20,139 nucleotides of DNA from an uncultured Prevotella sp. (GTDB lineage Bacteria; Bacteroidota; Bacteroidia; Bacteroidales; Bacteroidaceae), in the NCBI GenBank assembly GCA_937874345.1, contig CALNBT010000022.1, forward strand, positions 1 to 20,139, in the 5' to 3' direction. Shown piece by piece: positions 7,422 to 15,425 of this stretch; the stretch's first letter is position 1; each line of letters begins with the position of its first letter. Made by a program: the position numbers and the translations under genes. The notes beneath the pieces are model-generated. The model was not told the DNA's origin and searched no databases. It saw nothing but the letters and a program-made list of their open reading frames with translations.

Positions 7422-8789
7422 TTACTTGCTTTGTTTCAACCGAAGCGCCTTCTTCGCGTCTTTTATATATTGCGAACGATTTTCCTTTGAAAGCATCACA
7501 TATTTTCCTTGTGTAATCTCCTTGAGATCAAGATCTTTAAATACGATATCAAATCCATTGTTATACAATCTCGTCTCATAAAGAAAAGCTATCCGATCGT
7601 TGTCCATCTTGATCATCGTTGAATAACAAGAAGATTCATCAGTCACCCGCAATCCTTTTTGCCATCCTGCGGCCAACATGAGTGGTGTGGAATAATCTGC
7701 ATAGGATGCCAATTCTTTGTAGAAGAAGCCGACACTGTCTCGGGTTGCACTTAAGGGTACTGACTGTAGGGCCACATAAAGTTTCCGGCCATCACTAACA
7801 CGCTTAGCCGGAACAACTAATACCTCGCCATTACATGCATTCACCTGCTTGCCTGTCATATTCTGCGGCATCACTTCTTTACCCCAAGACCCTTCTGCTT
7901 TCTTCGCATCAGTATAGGTAAACACATTGAAACGCCGACCTCCATACACATTACGGCAGCTCAACAATACGCTGCCATCGGGTAACTCTTCCACTTTAGA
8001 CTCGTCTTGCGCAATCGATGGGATCTGTTTGACATCACCTAACGAATGCCAAGACCTGCCAAAGTCGTCGGAATAGATGACATATGTACCAAACTGGGGA
8101 ACATGATTCTGTCGGATAGGATGTGCCATGTACAGGCGGTAATACTTATTCTTCTTGATATAACGGCTCTGCATGATCCTTCCTGAGGTAAGAAAAATAC
8201 CGTCTGCCGCCCTTCCATTAGGAAGCTTCCCTTCATACAAACCATAAATCATATTGGTCAAATCTGTGCCGGCATCCCATGTCTGTCCGCCATCGGTACT
8301 ATGAAAGAAGATGGCATGCTGAGGATTCTGTCGCGTTGCCCGCCCATAATTAATCTTTCCCGACACACAATGAACCAAGACCTCGTCAGACGTTCGGTCT
8401 GCCACGATACTGGGATCGCCGAATGCCGTACGGGTGGTATCTATGGCATGGTCGTTTCCACGGGCGATACTAACAGTATCCGACCAAGTGAGTCCATGAT
8501 CGTTACTGGTTTTCATAACAATATCGACACGATACACACCGTTGCCGTCTCTCCATCCTACATCGTTTTTGTTATGACGATAGTCACAGGCAGCGATCAA
8601 CTGGCCCTTTCGGGTTTGACCAATGGCGGGTATACGATAGGGAATTGTACTTTTGGCATTGTCAAAAACAATCGTTCCACTGTCCTTGGCACTTTTAACG
8701 CACACAGCCTTTTCATTTTTAGAAGATACATTTGCAAAAACACCGACCAATAATAGGCCAAGGATCATAATTTTTTTTCTCAAAATCAT
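7422..8789 (-). CDS. Secreted exo-alpha-sialidase (GH33)
   Basis: This enzyme removes terminal sialic acid from host glycoconjugates such as mucin. It has 455 residues with a basic-hydrophobic signal peptide (about 1-23, likely cleavage after A19 or S23) and no lipobox cysteine. The six-bladed propeller signatures are visible. The YRIP arginine motif lies at 51-54 (R52). Three Asp-boxes are present: SNDHGLTW at 95-102, STDGGQTW at 164-171 and SDDFGRSW at 240-247. A Glu pair (E267, E268) precedes LPDGSV, the second triad-type arginine is in SCRN (R279), and a CYST tyrosine (Y389) fits the nucleophile position. ETR at 405-407 probably supplies the third arginine or a nearby position. No extra carbohydrate-binding domain is seen. 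The gene is monocistronic and convergent with plsC. No sialic-acid lyase, epimerase or SusC/D gene is nearby. Confidence 0.93.
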   Translation of the reverse strand: MILRKKIMILGLLLVGVFANVSSKNEKAVCVKSAKDSGTIVFDNAKSTIPYRIPAIGQTRKGQLIAACDYRHNKNDVGWRDGNGVYRVDIVMKTSNDHGLTWSDTVSIARGNDHAIDTTRTAFGDPSIVADRTSDEVLVHCVSGKINYGRATRQNPQHAIFFHSTDGGQTWDAGTDLTNMIYGLYEGKLPNGRAADGIFLTSGRIMQSRYIKKNKYYRLYMAHPIRQNHVPQFGTYVIYSDDFGRSWHSLGDVKQIPSIAQDESKVEELPDGSVLLSCRNVYGGRRFNVFTYTDAKKAEGSWGKEVMPQNMTGKQVNACNGEVLVVPAKRVSDGRKLYVALQSVPLSATRDSVGFFYKELASYADYSTPLMLAAGWQKGLRVTDESSCYSTMIKMDNDRIAFLYETRLYNNGFDIVFKDLDLKEITQGKYVMLSKENRSQYIKDAKKALRLKQSK

Positions 8790-8881
8790 TGTGGTTATAA
8801 ATCAAAAATTAGTACTAACTTGCACATAGACAAATCTCTACCAAAGGTTAGGTTTAAAACTGTTTGCCATTAATTATTTTG

Positions 8882-8889
8882 CAAAAATA
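8882..8889 (-). promoter_or_regulatory. Bacteroidota -7 box for the sialidase gene
   Basis: The minus strand reads TATTTTTG, which fits TAnnTTTG. This would give a leader of roughly 85-90 nt. In such AT-rich DNA a chance match is more likely than at the other sites. Confidence 0.45.
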
Positions 8890-9066
8890 ATAATCTTTTC
8901 TTAAAATAATAAATAAAGTTAGACATATTTTCGAAAAAACTTCAAATAATACATGACTGATAATCGTATCGCCATTCAAACTTTCCACCTAAAAATTCCC
9001 CAAAAAGATTTATTTTACCCTTCTTATTTTTTAACGTTTCTCAAGAACATTGTCATATAAATTTTC

Positions 9067-9074
9067 TATCTTTG
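9067..9074 (+). promoter_or_regulatory. Bacteroidota -7 box for the GT2 gene
   Basis: TATCTTTG is an exact match followed by C. It lies 31 nt before the ATG at 9105. It has the same position and form as the boxes ahead of mfd and the symporter. Confidence 0.7.
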
Positions 9075-9104
9075 CATAAATAACGACCAACAACCTTCCT
9101 CACA

Positions 9105-9857
9105 ATGAACAAAACAGACAGCGTTGTCATTATTCCTACCTATAATGAAAAAGAGAACATGGAAAACATTATCCGTGCTGTCTTTGCCCTTGAGAAATAC
9201 TTTCACATCCTGGTCATTGATGATGGCAGTCCAGATGGTACTGCTGCCATTGTACATCGATTGATGGAAAACGAGTTTGGCGACCGTTTGTTTATCATCG
9301 AACGGTCAGGAAAATTAGGATTGGGGACTGCTTACATCACCGGATTCAAGTGGGCTTTGGAGCATCACTATGATTACATTTTCGAGATGGATGCCGATTT
9401 CAGCCACGATCCAAACGATTTACCACGCCTTTACGCCGCCTGTCATGATGAGGGATACGACTTGGCTATCGGCTCTCGTTACGTCAGCGGGGTCAATGTG
9501 GTCAACTGGCCCATTGGCCGCGTGCTGATGAGCTACTTTGCCTCAAAGTATGTCCGCTTTATCACAGGCTTTAATGTACACGATACCACTGCCGGATTTA
9601 AATGCTATAGACGCCGTGTACTAGAAACCATCCCATTGGACCGTATTAGATTTAAGGGATATGCATTTCAAATCGAAATGAAATACACAGCTTATAAAAT
9701 AGGATTCAAGATCAAAGAGGTTCCTGTTGTCTTTGTCAATCGCCGTGAAGGCGTTAGCAAGATGAATGGCGGTATCTTCGGTGAAGCCTTCTTCGGTGTG
9801 ATGCAACTGCGACTGGATGGGTGGTTCAGAAGATATCCACTGTTGCCTTTATCTTAA
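9105..9857 (+). CDS. DPM1-like family 2 glycosyltransferase (polyprenyl-phosphate mannosyl transferase type)
   Basis: This is a GT-A fold enzyme expected to transfer a sugar, probably mannose from GDP-mannose, to polyprenyl phosphate on the cytoplasmic face of the membrane. The 250 residues include IPTYNE at 10-15, DDGSPDGT at 39-46, the metal-binding EMDADFSHDP at 94-103, IGSRYVSG at 122-129, and TTAGFKCYRR at 161-170 with a following amphipathic stretch. NRREGVSKM at 212-220 is also typical of this group. There is no C-terminal membrane domain, which matches the soluble DPM1-type form rather than the ArnC/GtrB-type form. The gene has its own promoter and a strong downstream hairpin, so it looks monocistronic. 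The GT2 fold and DPM1 subgroup are clear. The exact sugar donor is inference. Confidence 0.9.
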   Translation: MNKTDSVVIIPTYNEKENMENIIRAVFALEKYFHILVIDDGSPDGTAAIVHRLMENEFGDRLFIIERSGKLGLGTAYITGFKWALEHHYDYIFEMDADFSHDPNDLPRLYAACHDEGYDLAIGSRYVSGVNVVNWPIGRVLMSYFASKYVRFITGFNVHDTTAGFKCYRRRVLETIPLDRIRFKGYAFQIEMKYTAYKIGFKIKEVPVVFVNRREGVSKMNGGIFGEAFFGVMQLRLDGWFRRYPLLPLS

Positions 9858-9909
9858 CAAAATTGTTTGTTGGGTATACCAACGATTTACCCCACAAAAG
9901 GGGGCAAAC

Positions 9910-9968
9910 AAAAGCATCGAGATTGTCTGACAATACCATTCGTATCGTGAGACAATCTTGATGCTTTT
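9910..9968. terminator. Long imperfect hairpin, probable terminator of the GT2 gene
   Basis: AAAAGCATCGAGATTGTCT (9910-9928) pairs with AGACAATCTTGATGCTTTT (9950-9968) with a single G-U wobble. The inner bases GACAATAC and GTATCGTG extend it with two mismatches to a 5-nt CATTC loop (9937-9941). The arms are about 27 nt each, followed by T4. It is unusually long for a simple terminator. Confidence 0.75.
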
Positions 9969-10108
9969 GCGATTCTATTCCAATGCTCTTGTCAATCATT
10001 CTATTTCCACTGCATTAATCGTACCTTTCCATCTATCATCCCAAATCGAAATTCCGGTCAATTTAAATCAAAAGCATAAGTGTTATTCAGCATATCAACT
10101 AATTTCAC

Positions 10109-10116
10109 TACCTTTG
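10109..10116 (+). promoter_or_regulatory. Bacteroidota -7 box for mfd
   Basis: TACCTTTG is an exact TAnnTTTG match ending 19 nt before the mfd ATG at 10136, so the leader is only about 14 nt. No convincing -33 TTTG is visible. Confidence 0.7.
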
Positions 10117-10135
10117 TATTCTCAACGCATTTGCG

Positions 10136-13100
10136 ATGAATGTACATGACATTTTAACACTTTATGGAACGTCTACGCAAAGCAGAGCGTTCAAAAAAGC
10201 ACTGGAAGACAAGTCTGTCAAGACCGTTTTCCTGCAAGGACTTATTGAGTCTGCTGCACCCATACTGTTTGCCGGATTGGCAGAACAACTCGATCAAACC
10301 ATTCTTTTCATCCTTCAAGATACCGACGAGGCCGGTTATTTCTACCACGACCTGACACAAATGCTAGGACAAGACCGTGTGCTGTTCTTCCCATCGTCTT
10401 ATCGCCGCGCCGTAAAATATGGGCAACGGGATGCGGCCAACGAAATTTTACGTACCGAAGTACTGGCACGCATCGGCACTGGAAAATCAGTATATATCGT
10501 TGCTTCACCCGAATCGCTCAGCGAACGGGTTGTGTCCAGACAGAGACTCGATGAGCGCACAATTAAGCTAAGCATCAACCAGACTATTGATCTTACGGAA
10601 TTAAGAAAAACGTTACGCGATCTTGGTTTCCAGGAGACAGATTACGTCTACGAACCGGGACAATTTGCCATCCGCGGAAGCATCGTCGATATCTATTCGT
10701 TTAGCAGTGAATGGCCTTTCAGAATCGATTTCTTCGGTGACGAAATAGATACCATCCGTACCTTTGACGTACAAGACCAGTTATCAAAAGAGAAGAAAAC
10801 AGAGATCGAAGTGGTTCCCGAAATTGCATCGATGAATGCCGACAAAGTGCCGTTCTTACATTTCTTGCCACAAGATTCAATGATCGTGATGAAAGACTTT
10901 TCTTTTATTCATGACACCATTGACCGTATCTATAAGGAAGGGTTCTCAACGCAAGCGATGCAAGAACGTTTGGAAGGGGCTACCGAAATAGCGCAAAAGG
11001 AAATCTTGTTTGAAATGCAAAAAGACCAACAGCTCATCAGTGGCGCACAATTCTTGAGGGATGCTATTCCTTTCAAACGCGTTGAATTTGGTCCCCGTCC
11101 ATCAGAAACGGCACAAGCGACGATTCACTTCAATATTTCCCCGCAGCCTCTTTTCCACAAGAATTTCGATTTGTTGCGCAAAACACTAATAGACTATCAA
11201 CTTCAGGGTTACAAATTGTTCATTTTTGCAGAGAGCAAGAAACAGGTAGAGCGCCTTAAGGAGATTATGTCAACCGCTGACACTCCCCCTGATGGCAGTG
11301 AAGCCTTTTCGTCTAACGCCTATCAACGGCTTGCTCCTATTACATTAGAAGGATTAGAAGGCAATGCAGCTCTGGGCGGTGTGTCTATCCACAGTGGCTT
11401 TATCGATAACAACCTTCAGATTTGCTTTCTGACAGACCATCAGATTTTTGACAGGTTCCACAAGTACAACCTGAAATCTGACAAGGCAAGAGCTGGAAAG
11501 ATGGCTCTGACCATGAAGGAGTTACAAGAAATGGAACCGGGAGATTTTATCGTTCATGTTGATTTCGGCATTGGAAAATTCGGAGGATTGGTTCGCATTC
11601 CTACGGGTGATTCATATCAAGAGATGATTCGAATCATTTATCAACACAACGATAAGGTTGATGTTTCTATCCATTCGCTGTACAAAATTTCAAAATACCG
11701 CAGAAGCGACACTGGCGAACCACCACGGTTGTCGACATTGGGAACAGGGGCATGGGAACGGTTGAAAGAACGAACCAAGACACGCATCAAGGATATTGCG
11801 CGCGATTTGATAAAACTCTACTCCAAGCGATTGCACGAGAAGGGCTTCTCATTCAGTCAAGATACTTATCTGCAAAACGAACTGGAAGCTAGCTTCTTAT
11901 ACGAAGATACACCCGACCAGCTGAAAGCAACACAAGAAGTAAAGACCGATATGGAGCGCGCCAGACCCATGGACCGTTTGATTTGCGGCGATGTTGGATT
12001 CGGAAAGACCGAGGTGGCCATCAGGGCGGCCTTCAAAGCAGCAACAGATTCGAAGCAGGTTGCCATACTGGTACCGACCACGGTGTTGGCTTTTCAGCAC
12101 TACAAGACCTTCAAATCCAGGCTTCGCAACATGCCGGTACGAGTTGATTATCTCTCGCGCGCCCGTTCAGCAAAAGAAACTCGTCAGGTACTTGACGACT
12201 TGGAAGCCGGGCGAATCGATATCATCATCGGCACTCACAAGCTTATTTCACAGTCGGTCAAGTGGTACGACCTGGGATTGCTCATCATTGATGAGGAACA
12301 GAAGTTCGGCGTATCGACCAAAGAGAAGCTACGCAAGCTAAAGACCAACGTAGACACGCTGACGATGTCGGCAACACCGATACCTCGCACCCTGCAATTC
12401 TCACTGATGGGAGCCCGTGACATGAGTATCATTCGTACGCCTCCGCCCAACCGCTACCCTATTCATACAGAGATAGCTTCCTACGGTCATGAGATCATCG
12501 CAGAGGCCATCAATTTTGAAATGAGCCGCAACGGTCAGGTCTATTTCGTCAACGACCGTATTTCGAATCTGCCAGAGATAGCTGCCCTCATCAAGAAATA
12601 CGTACCCGACTGCCGTGTGGCCATTGGACATGGTCAGATGCCACCAAAGGAATTGGAAGACATTCTGATTGACTTCATGAACGATGAGTACGATGTATTA
12701 CTGTCTACTTCGATTATCGAGAACGGTATAGACATCAGCAACGCCAACACCATCATCATCAACAATGCCCATCGGGTGGGTTTGTCAGACCTTCACCAGA
12801 TGAGAGGGCGCGTAGGACGCAGCAACCGCAAGGCTTTCTGTTATCTGCTGGCACCACCAAAATCGGTTCTCACCTCCGAAGCAAGACGTCGCCTGGAGGC
12901 TTTGGAAACATTCTCAGAACTGGGAAGCGGATTTAATATCGCCATGCAGGATTTGGATATACGCGGTGCAGGAAATCTGTTGGGAGCCGAACAAAGTGGA
13001 TTTATGGAAGACTTGGGCTACGAGACCTATCAAAAGATATTGAAACAAGCCGTTACCGAATTGCGTAACGACGAATTCAACGATCTTTATGAAGAGTCGA

Positions 13101-13603
13101 TGGCACAGGGAGAAGTGCTCTCAGGTGCTGACTTTGTCGACGATTGCACCATTGAAAGCAATTTGGAGATGTACTTCCCAGACTTTTATGTTCCGGGAAG
13201 CAGCGAGAGAATGCTGCTTTATCGCGAGTTGGACAACATTGAAGACGATGATGAATTGACAGCCTACCGGCAACGACTGATTGACCGATTCGGAAAGGTT
13301 CCCCACGAGGGCGAAGAATTGATGAATGTCGTTGCGCTACGTCGTGTCGGAAAACGGTTGGGATGTGAGAAGATCATCCTTAAACAAGGCCGAATGACGA
13401 TGCAGTTTGTGAGCAATCCATTGAGCGTTTACTATAAAAGCAAAGCGTTCGACAGCGTATTAAACTATATTGGAACCCATCCACGAAGATGCGACCTGAA
13501 AGAATCGAAAGGTCGCAGAATGATGCATATCAGTGAGGTGGGCAGCGTTGAAGAGGCTGTTACGGTTTTGAGGTCAATCGAAAATATAAACAAACAGTAT
13601 TGA
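10136..13603 (+). CDS. mfd: Transcription-repair coupling factor
   Basis: Mfd recognises RNA polymerase stalled at DNA damage, pushes it off and recruits UvrA/UvrB for nucleotide excision repair. The full-length form is present (1155 residues). It has a UvrB-like N-terminal region (DFFGDEID near 195-205). The CarD-like RNA polymerase interaction domain begins around 466-482 (EPGDFIVHVDFGIGKF). The RecG-like helicase has Walker A GDVGFGKT at 618-625, DEEQ at 719-722, motif III SATPIPRT at 745-752 and motif VI RGRVGRS at 890-896. A TRCF C-terminal domain (about 1000-1110) follows. The ATG at 10136 begins a normal N-terminus just downstream of the promoter. It converges on the sulfatase gene with 33 nt between the stop codons, where I see no strong terminator. 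Confidence 0.97.
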   Translation: MNVHDILTLYGTSTQSRAFKKALEDKSVKTVFLQGLIESAAPILFAGLAEQLDQTILFILQDTDEAGYFYHDLTQMLGQDRVLFFPSSYRRAVKYGQRDAANEILRTEVLARIGTGKSVYIVASPESLSERVVSRQRLDERTIKLSINQTIDLTELRKTLRDLGFQETDYVYEPGQFAIRGSIVDIYSFSSEWPFRIDFFGDEIDTIRTFDVQDQLSKEKKTEIEVVPEIASMNADKVPFLHFLPQDSMIVMKDFSFIHDTIDRIYKEGFSTQAMQERLEGATEIAQKEILFEMQKDQQLISGAQFLRDAIPFKRVEFGPRPSETAQATIHFNISPQPLFHKNFDLLRKTLIDYQLQGYKLFIFAESKKQVERLKEIMSTADTPPDGSEAFSSNAYQRLAPITLEGLEGNAALGGVSIHSGFIDNNLQICFLTDHQIFDRFHKYNLKSDKARAGKMALTMKELQEMEPGDFIVHVDFGIGKFGGLVRIPTGDSYQEMIRIIYQHNDKVDVSIHSLYKISKYRRSDTGEPPRLSTLGTGAWERLKERTKTRIKDIARDLIKLYSKRLHEKGFSFSQDTYLQNELEASFLYEDTPDQLKATQEVKTDMERARPMDRLICGDVGFGKTEVAIRAAFKAATDSKQVAILVPTTVLAFQHYKTFKSRLRNMPVRVDYLSRARSAKETRQVLDDLEAGRIDIIIGTHKLISQSVKWYDLGLLIIDEEQKFGVSTKEKLRKLKTNVDTLTMSATPIPRTLQFSLMGARDMSIIRTPPPNRYPIHTEIASYGHEIIAEAINFEMSRNGQVYFVNDRISNLPEIAALIKKYVPDCRVAIGHGQMPPKELEDILIDFMNDEYDVLLSTSIIENGIDISNANTIIINNAHRVGLSDLHQMRGRVGRSNRKAFCYLLAPPKSVLTSEARRRLEALETFSELGSGFNIAMQDLDIRGAGNLLGAEQSGFMEDLGYETYQKILKQAVTELRNDEFNDLYEESMAQGEVLSGADFVDDCTIESNLEMYFPDFYVPGSSERMLLYRELDNIEDDDELTAYRQRLIDRFGKVPHEGEELMNVVALRRVGKRLGCEKIILKQGRMTMQFVSNPLSVYYKSKAFDSVLNYIGTHPRRCDLKESKGRRMMHISEVGSVEEAVTVLRSIENINKQY

Positions 13604-13636
13604 CAGAACGTTTTCCGATCAATCCTGTTCCAATTA

Positions 13637-15304
13637 TTATTTAGGCGAAGGCTCAACCAAACAACGTTTGGCCCATGCCTCATATTGAACGACCATTGAC
13701 TTCACCCGATCCGGATAAGTTTCAGATAGATTATTCTTTTCGGAACGGTCGTTTGTTAGATTGTATAATTCCCATTTGTCACCGTTGGTCGTACGCACAA
13801 TTTTCCATCCATCATTCGAAATGAATGCTCGTTCATTAAAATGTTCAAATCCATAATAGTCATGTCCTTCTCTTTTGCCTTTGGTAAAAATCGGCACAAG
13901 GCTTTTACCTTCCATCGGTATGATGGTATGACCTTTGTAAGTTTTGGGATAGGTAGCACCTGCAAGGTCTATACAAGTGGCCATTATATCCATCACATGC
14001 CCATACGCTTGGGTAATACCACCAACATTTTTCTTGATGCCTTTTGGCCAGTAAGCTATCATTGGGGTACAGATGCCACCTTCGTATGATTTAGCTTTCC
14101 AGAATCTAAATGGCGTATTGGCAACATTGGCCCATCTTGCGCCAATAGAAGCATAGGTTGTCTCTGGTCCGGGCAACACTTCTTTATTTCTAGGATAGAC
14201 AATAGGTCTGCCGTCACGTGTCATATCAGGTCGGTCATTTTCTCCTGGTGAATAGTCTTCGCACATCTCATTGCTGGCACCATTGTCTGACATGAAGAGA
14301 ATAAGGGTATTATCCAACATACCATTCTTCTTTAATGCTGCGATCACCTGCCCTATGCCGCGGTCCATTCTGTCAACCATCGCTGCATGAACGGCCATCG
14401 CACGGGCATCCCACTCTTTGTTAGGATTGCTTTCCCACGAATCTTTGAACTGACGATCACTCAGAAAATCGCTGTTCCCCGGAAAAAGATTCATCTTTTT
14501 CTGTCGTTCATAACGGTCATTGCGAATTTTTTCCCAGCCAACCTGATAAACATCTTTGTATTTATCGATATCTTCTGGCAAAGCCATGAGAGGCCAATGC
14601 GGTGCTGTGTAAGCCAAATACATCATAAAGGGTCTGTTACCCTTCGCATATTGATTGATATCTTCAACAGCCCTGTCAGAAAGGGCTTGTGTCATGTAAT
14701 AGCCCTTCGGGACACTGTCAACAGCTACCTCACCTTCAACCAAACTGAATGGGTCGAAATAATCTACCACACCATATATCACCCCATAATGTTTATCAAA
14801 ACCTCGATTGACAGGATAATTGCTCAAATCCGAGAATGTATCATGAAATACTTGATGGTTAAGCCAATCGCGCTGGTCTTTACGCAGGGGTGTTTCTGCA
14901 ATATGCCACTTCCCAACCATCGATGTTGCATATCCAGACTGTTTCAACACTTCTGCTATCGTCACCGCATTACGAGACAAAGTGCCTCGATATCCTGGCA
15001 AATTATTATCAAAGGTCATTCTGCCAATACCTGCTTGGTGCTGATAAAGTCCCGTCATTAACGAGGCGCGGGTAGGACAACTGCGACTGGTATTATAAAA
15101 ATGGTTGAAGCGAACACCGCTTTCTGCAAGTTTGTCAAGATTGGGTGTTTGGATTTCGCCACCATAACATCCTAAGTCCGAATAACCTAAGTCATCCGCG
15201 AGAATGATAATGATGTTTGGTCGGTGATCGTTTTCCTTTTGTCTGGCAGTAGCATAGCTGGATGCCATAAGTACTACTGAAAATAAAACTATTTTCTTTT
15301 CCAT
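13637..15304 (-). CDS. Secreted serine-type sulfatase
   Basis: This is a type I formylglycine sulfatase that hydrolyses a sulfate ester, probably on a host or dietary glycan. It has 555 residues with a signal peptide ending in an ATA motif (cleavage likely after residue 20). Calcium-binding DD lies at 37-38 (LADDLG), and the active-site signature SCPTRASLMTG is at 75-85. Further conserved residues are GKWH at 131-134, APHWPL at 234-239 (H236) and SDNG at 339-342 (D340, N341). In the C/S-x-P-x-R pattern the modified residue is S75 (codon AGT at 15082-15080), with cysteine at the x position. Maturation would therefore need an anaerobic radical-SAM maturase (anSME), which is not in this window. 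The substrate is not predictable from sequence. The gene is separated from trpB by a strong terminator and has only a weak promoter candidate (TATCTTTC, minus strand, 15358-15365). Confidence 0.93.
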   Translation of the reverse strand: MEKKIVLFSVVLMASSYATARQKENDHRPNIIIILADDLGYSDLGCYGGEIQTPNLDKLAESGVRFNHFYNTSRSCPTRASLMTGLYQHQAGIGRMTFDNNLPGYRGTLSRNAVTIAEVLKQSGYATSMVGKWHIAETPLRKDQRDWLNHQVFHDTFSDLSNYPVNRGFDKHYGVIYGVVDYFDPFSLVEGEVAVDSVPKGYYMTQALSDRAVEDINQYAKGNRPFMMYLAYTAPHWPLMALPEDIDKYKDVYQVGWEKIRNDRYERQKKMNLFPGNSDFLSDRQFKDSWESNPNKEWDARAMAVHAAMVDRMDRGIGQVIAALKKNGMLDNTLILFMSDNGASNEMCEDYSPGENDRPDMTRDGRPIVYPRNKEVLPGPETTYASIGARWANVANTPFRFWKAKSYEGGICTPMIAYWPKGIKKNVGGITQAYGHVMDIMATCIDLAGATYPKTYKGHTIIPMEGKSLVPIFTKGKREGHDYYGFEHFNERAFISNDGWKIVRTTNGDKWELYNLTNDRSEKNNLSETYPDRVKSMVVQYEAWAKRCLVEPSPK

Positions 15305-15364
15305 GGTCTAAGGTGTCGGAGTGAAAATGTTTTTAGGAGAATAGAAAGAAGAGGATAGAAAGAT

Positions 15365-15411
15365 AAAAAGGCGACTTGATCTTATCAAATAGAGATCAAG
15401 CCACCTTTTTT
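15365..15411. terminator. Hairpin terminator between trpB and the sulfatase gene
   Basis: AAAAAGGCGACTTGATC (15365-15381) pairs with GATCAAGCCACCTTTTT (15394-15410) with one mismatch and one wobble around a 12-nt loop, and the T run continues to 15411. It lies immediately downstream of the trpB stop on the minus strand and ends in a T-run on that strand, so it should separate trpB from the sulfatase gene. Confidence 0.82.
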
Positions 15412-15425
15412 ATAGGTGTATCTGT

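Larger units (their letters stand above)
8790..9104. other. Divergent intergenic region between sialidase and GT2 genes
   Basis: These 315 bases are AT-rich and non-coding. They contain the minus-strand -7 box for the sialidase at 8882-8889, the plus-strand -7 box for the glycosyltransferase at 9067-9074, and an AT-rich palindrome over the sialidase box (8873-8891). I see no RNA gene or open reading frame worth calling. Confidence 0.7.

Noticed and set aside
8301..8753. 150-residue plus-strand open frame inside the sialidase gene
   Set aside because: It is antisense to the Asp-box and YRIP region of a well-supported enzyme, and its composition is a frame shadow.
9958..10149. Small plus-strand frame of 63 residues between the GT2 gene and mfd
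   Set aside because: It begins inside the right arm of the long hairpin and runs across the mfd promoter and start codon, with no family features.
13604..13636. Terminator between mfd and the sulfatase gene
   Set aside because: Only a 4-bp ACAG/CTGT pairing with poor extension is visible, which is too weak to call.
14387..15061. 224-residue plus-strand open frame inside the sulfatase gene
   Set aside because: It is fully antisense to a gene with clear catalytic motifs. Its product has no recognisable domain, and no promoter box precedes it.
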